This document shows positions 14,255 to 16,033 of a stretch of DNA of 16,033 nucleotides, piece after piece (the first letter of the stretch is position 1; the number at the start of each line of letters is the position of its first letter). The DNA is from Korarchaeum sp964519515 (GTDB lineage: Archaea; Korarchaeota; Korarchaeia; Korarchaeales; Korarchaeaceae), in assembly GCA_964519515.1 (NCBI GenBank), contig CAZFIJ010000013.1, positions 1-16,033 on the forward strand, in the 5' to 3' direction. The position numbers were made by a program, and so were the translations under genes. The notes under the pieces are model-generated. The model searched no databases. It was not told where the DNA came from and saw only the letters and a list, made by a program, of their open reading frames with translations.

Positions 14255-16033
14255 ATGAGACGCTTACTACTGCTGGTGTTACTGCTCCCCCTGTTGCATG
14301 CTAATTGCTATCAGGACTCATACTATCAAGGATTGGGGGGGATGAGGGAAGGAGCTAAAGTCCTATTGTTCAAGCAGGGGCTACCTGGAGATCCAGTCGC
14401 TATAGTCCCTATAGGGAGCCTTATCGCTGTCGCATCCTCAGATGGGACGATCTCCTACATCGACTCTAGAGCTGTAGTGAGGACGCTCAGCATATGCTCG
14501 GGCAGGGAGGTGAAGATGGCTCACGGGATCACATCGAAGGGAGGAGTAATATATGCTATCTGCTACAGCAGGGAGAAGCAAGTAGCTTCCCTAGCGATAA
14601 TAATGGATAGCGGGAGCTTCAGGTTCTACGAACAACCCGTCCCATCTAGGTTCAACTCCTCAGGGACTGGCTTCATTTATTCCAGCATGAAGAGGGATTT
14701 CCCAGCTATATTAGAGCCTCCGGCACCGCTAGTCGCTGATTTGAATGGAGATGGATATGATGAGGCTCTAGCATACTTAGACGGGCACCTCCTCTACTTC
14801 GAGTCCCCTCTAGCCGATCCTAAGCAATACCAAGTGGATGCTGTACTGGGCCTCTCAGTGAGGGGGAGGACCGTCTTCGTATCCACGTCCTCAGGGATAT
14901 TCACGTGGGGGCCAGATGGCCTGAAGCCTTACTCGAACGTGGGGTGCTCCTCACTCCCCCTAGCGGTGGATTTCGATGGGGATGGGAAGTTAGAGGTAGT
15001 CTGCCGACGGGGGGATACAGTCCAAGTGGTGAAGGAGGACTCCGTTATATTCAGAGCTGAGGGCGGGGTCACTGATCCAGCTATACACGATCTAAACGGT
15101 GATAAGAGACCTGAGCTCATCTACATACTCAAGGATGGGACGCTAGTAGCTAGGTCCTCGAGCTTGCTATGGAAGGCTAAGGTCGAGGCTCCTTACAACA
15201 GGCCGGTAGTAGCTGATATAGATGGCGATCTCAAGCCTGAGGTCATAGTAGCTGCAGGCCAATACGTTTACTGCTTCTCCAACGATGGCAAGGAGAAGTG
15301 GAGAGCGAACCTGAGGGAGTTCAACGGGTGGGTATCAGGGGGAGAAGTCGAATTCCAGAGGTACGTGAGGTTCGAGGCGAAGACCCAACCCATACTACTG
15401 GATTACGATAGGGACGGGCTCTTAGAGATCTTAGTGGGGATAGGGGCTTACTTAGAGCAGGGGAGGATAGCTCTACTGGATGAGATAGGTAAGAATGAAG
15501 CCCCTAAGGTAGAGATAATTTCCCCATCTAATTATACGAGAGTGGGGAAGTACGTCAAGATGACTTTCAGGGTGACCGATGAATCGAGCCGGCTGAGAGT
15601 GAGGGTCCTATCATCAGCTGAACTATGGAGCGGTACAGTGGAATCAGGTAGTTTGATGAGCTTAGAAATCCCTTCATTCGAAAATATCGTTTTGGAAGCA
15701 TCTGATGGTGTCTTGACGACTAGCTCGAAGCTCTACCTCAAGGTGGATACGCAACCCCCTAAGATGGTGATAGAACCAGCTAATATGTCGAAGATAAGTG
15801 AGGGCACTAATATAACGGTCAGGATCATAGCCCCGATAGATGAGTACGCATTCTTAACTGTCTACCATGGGACGCCTGATAACTGGATAAAGATAATAGA
15901 GAGGAGAGTGTGGAAGACATCTGTAGTGAGCATAAACGTCACTCCGATAGTCGAGATGGTCAGTGGATACAGGCTCTTCAAGTTCCATCTAGTCGATAAG
16001 TACGGGAGCGGCGAGGACATCGTGATGAGGTAC
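14255..16033 (+). CDS. Secreted FG-GAP/VCBS beta-propeller protein with Ig-like domains, C-terminus cut by window edge
   Basis: An open frame of at least 593 codons that runs through the right edge without a stop. The start 'MRRLLLLLVLLLPLLHANCY' is a clear Sec-type signal peptide, with probable cleavage near Ala17. Residues about 30-410 form a propeller-like region with five calcium-binding-type loops of FG-GAP/VCBS repeats: 'DLNGDG' (162), 'DFDGDG' (239), 'DLNGDK' (279), 'DIDGDL' (321) and 'DYDRDG' (383). Each is followed by a strand such as 'LEVVCR' or 'PEVIVAAG'. From about residue 416 come Ig-like beta domains ('KVEIISPSNYTRVGKYVKMT', then 'DTQPPKMVIEPANMSKISEG'). Several N-x-S/T sequons agree with an extracellular, glycosylated surface protein, probably for adhesion or binding. 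The start is ATG at 14255 with only a weak GGGT upstream. No catalytic motif is visible. Confidence 0.82.
   Translation, partial: MRRLLLLVLLLPLLHANCYQDSYYQGLGGMREGAKVLLFKQGLPGDPVAIVPIGSLIAVASSDGTISYIDSRAVVRTLSICSGREVKMAHGITSKGGVIYAICYSREKQVASLAIIMDSGSFRFYEQPVPSRFNSSGTGFIYSSMKRDFPAILEPPAPLVADLNGDGYDEALAYLDGHLLYFESPLADPKQYQVDAVLGLSVRGRTVFVSTSSGIFTWGPDGLKPYSNVGCSSLPLAVDFDGDGKLEVVCRRGDTVQVVKEDSVIFRAEGGVTDPAIHDLNGDKRPELIYILKDGTLVARSSSLLWKAKVEAPYNRPVVADIDGDLKPEVIVAAGQYVYCFSNDGKEKWRANLREFNGWVSGGEVEFQRYVRFEAKTQPILLDYDRDGLLEILVGIGAYLEQGRIALLDEIGKNEAPKVEIISPSNYTRVGKYVKMTFRVTDESSRLRVRVLSSAELWSGTVESGSLMSLEIPSFENIVLEASDGVLTTSSKLYLKVDTQPPKMVIEPANMSKISEGTNITVRIIAPIDEYAFLTVYHGTPDNWIKIIERRVWKTSVVSINVTPIVEMVSGYRLFKFHLVDKYGSGEDIVMRY

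Noticed and set aside
14929..15120. Minus-strand open frame inside the FG-GAP gene
   Set aside because: It lies opposite clear calcium-loop repeats and is a shadow frame.
1..16033. tRNA, rRNA, CRISPR array or insertion sequence
   Set aside because: The spacers are all under about 100 bases; no cloverleaf, repeat-spacer pattern, transposase or terminal inverted repeat was seen.

Overview
The window is about 16 kb of densely coding DNA and looks like a chromosomal segment of a thermophilic archaeon, most likely of the TACK group. A korarchaeote-like genome is my best guess, but that is an inference and not demonstrated. The signs are: AGG/ATA-rich codon use with GTG and TTG starts; operons whose genes overlap by a few bases; TATA-like boxes about 25 bases upstream of operon-first start codons (leaderless transcription); Shine-Dalgarno (SD) motifs in front of several internal genes; an HMG-CoA reductase for archaeal lipid synthesis; and several families common in archaea (DUF354, DUF401, TackOD1-like zinc ribbons). 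No tRNA, rRNA, CRISPR array or insertion sequence was seen, and no gene-free stretch exceeds about 100 bases.

Left part (1-3845): a MarC-family membrane protein faces a minus-strand pair made of class II HMG-CoA reductase and an enolase-superfamily racemase/OSBS-like enzyme. A 47-base divergent promoter then leads to an EamA/DMT transporter on the plus strand. Middle-left (3938-8187): a plus-strand run of two tandem paralogous zinc-ribbon proteins and a processive membrane glycosyltransferase (GT2), overlapping or nearly touching, then a metallo-beta-lactamase-fold hydrolase. The first three look like one polysaccharide-synthesis unit with two regulatory or scaffold proteins.

Middle (8177-11364): a two-gene minus-strand operon. 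Its first gene is an AAA+ ATPase clearly related to BrxL of BREX phage defence, but it stops where the Lon-like C-terminal domain should begin. Its second gene, translationally coupled, is a 581-residue soluble protein of repeated alpha/beta units that I do not recognise. No other BREX gene is present. This pair is the best candidate in the window for an undescribed system.

Right part (11443-16033): a minus-strand operon of a DUF401 membrane protein and a DUF354 GT-B-fold protein joined by a TTGA overlap, preceded by a YkgJ-family cysteine-cluster protein. Divergent from that is the start of a large secreted FG-GAP/VCBS beta-propeller protein with Ig-like domains, which runs off the right edge.
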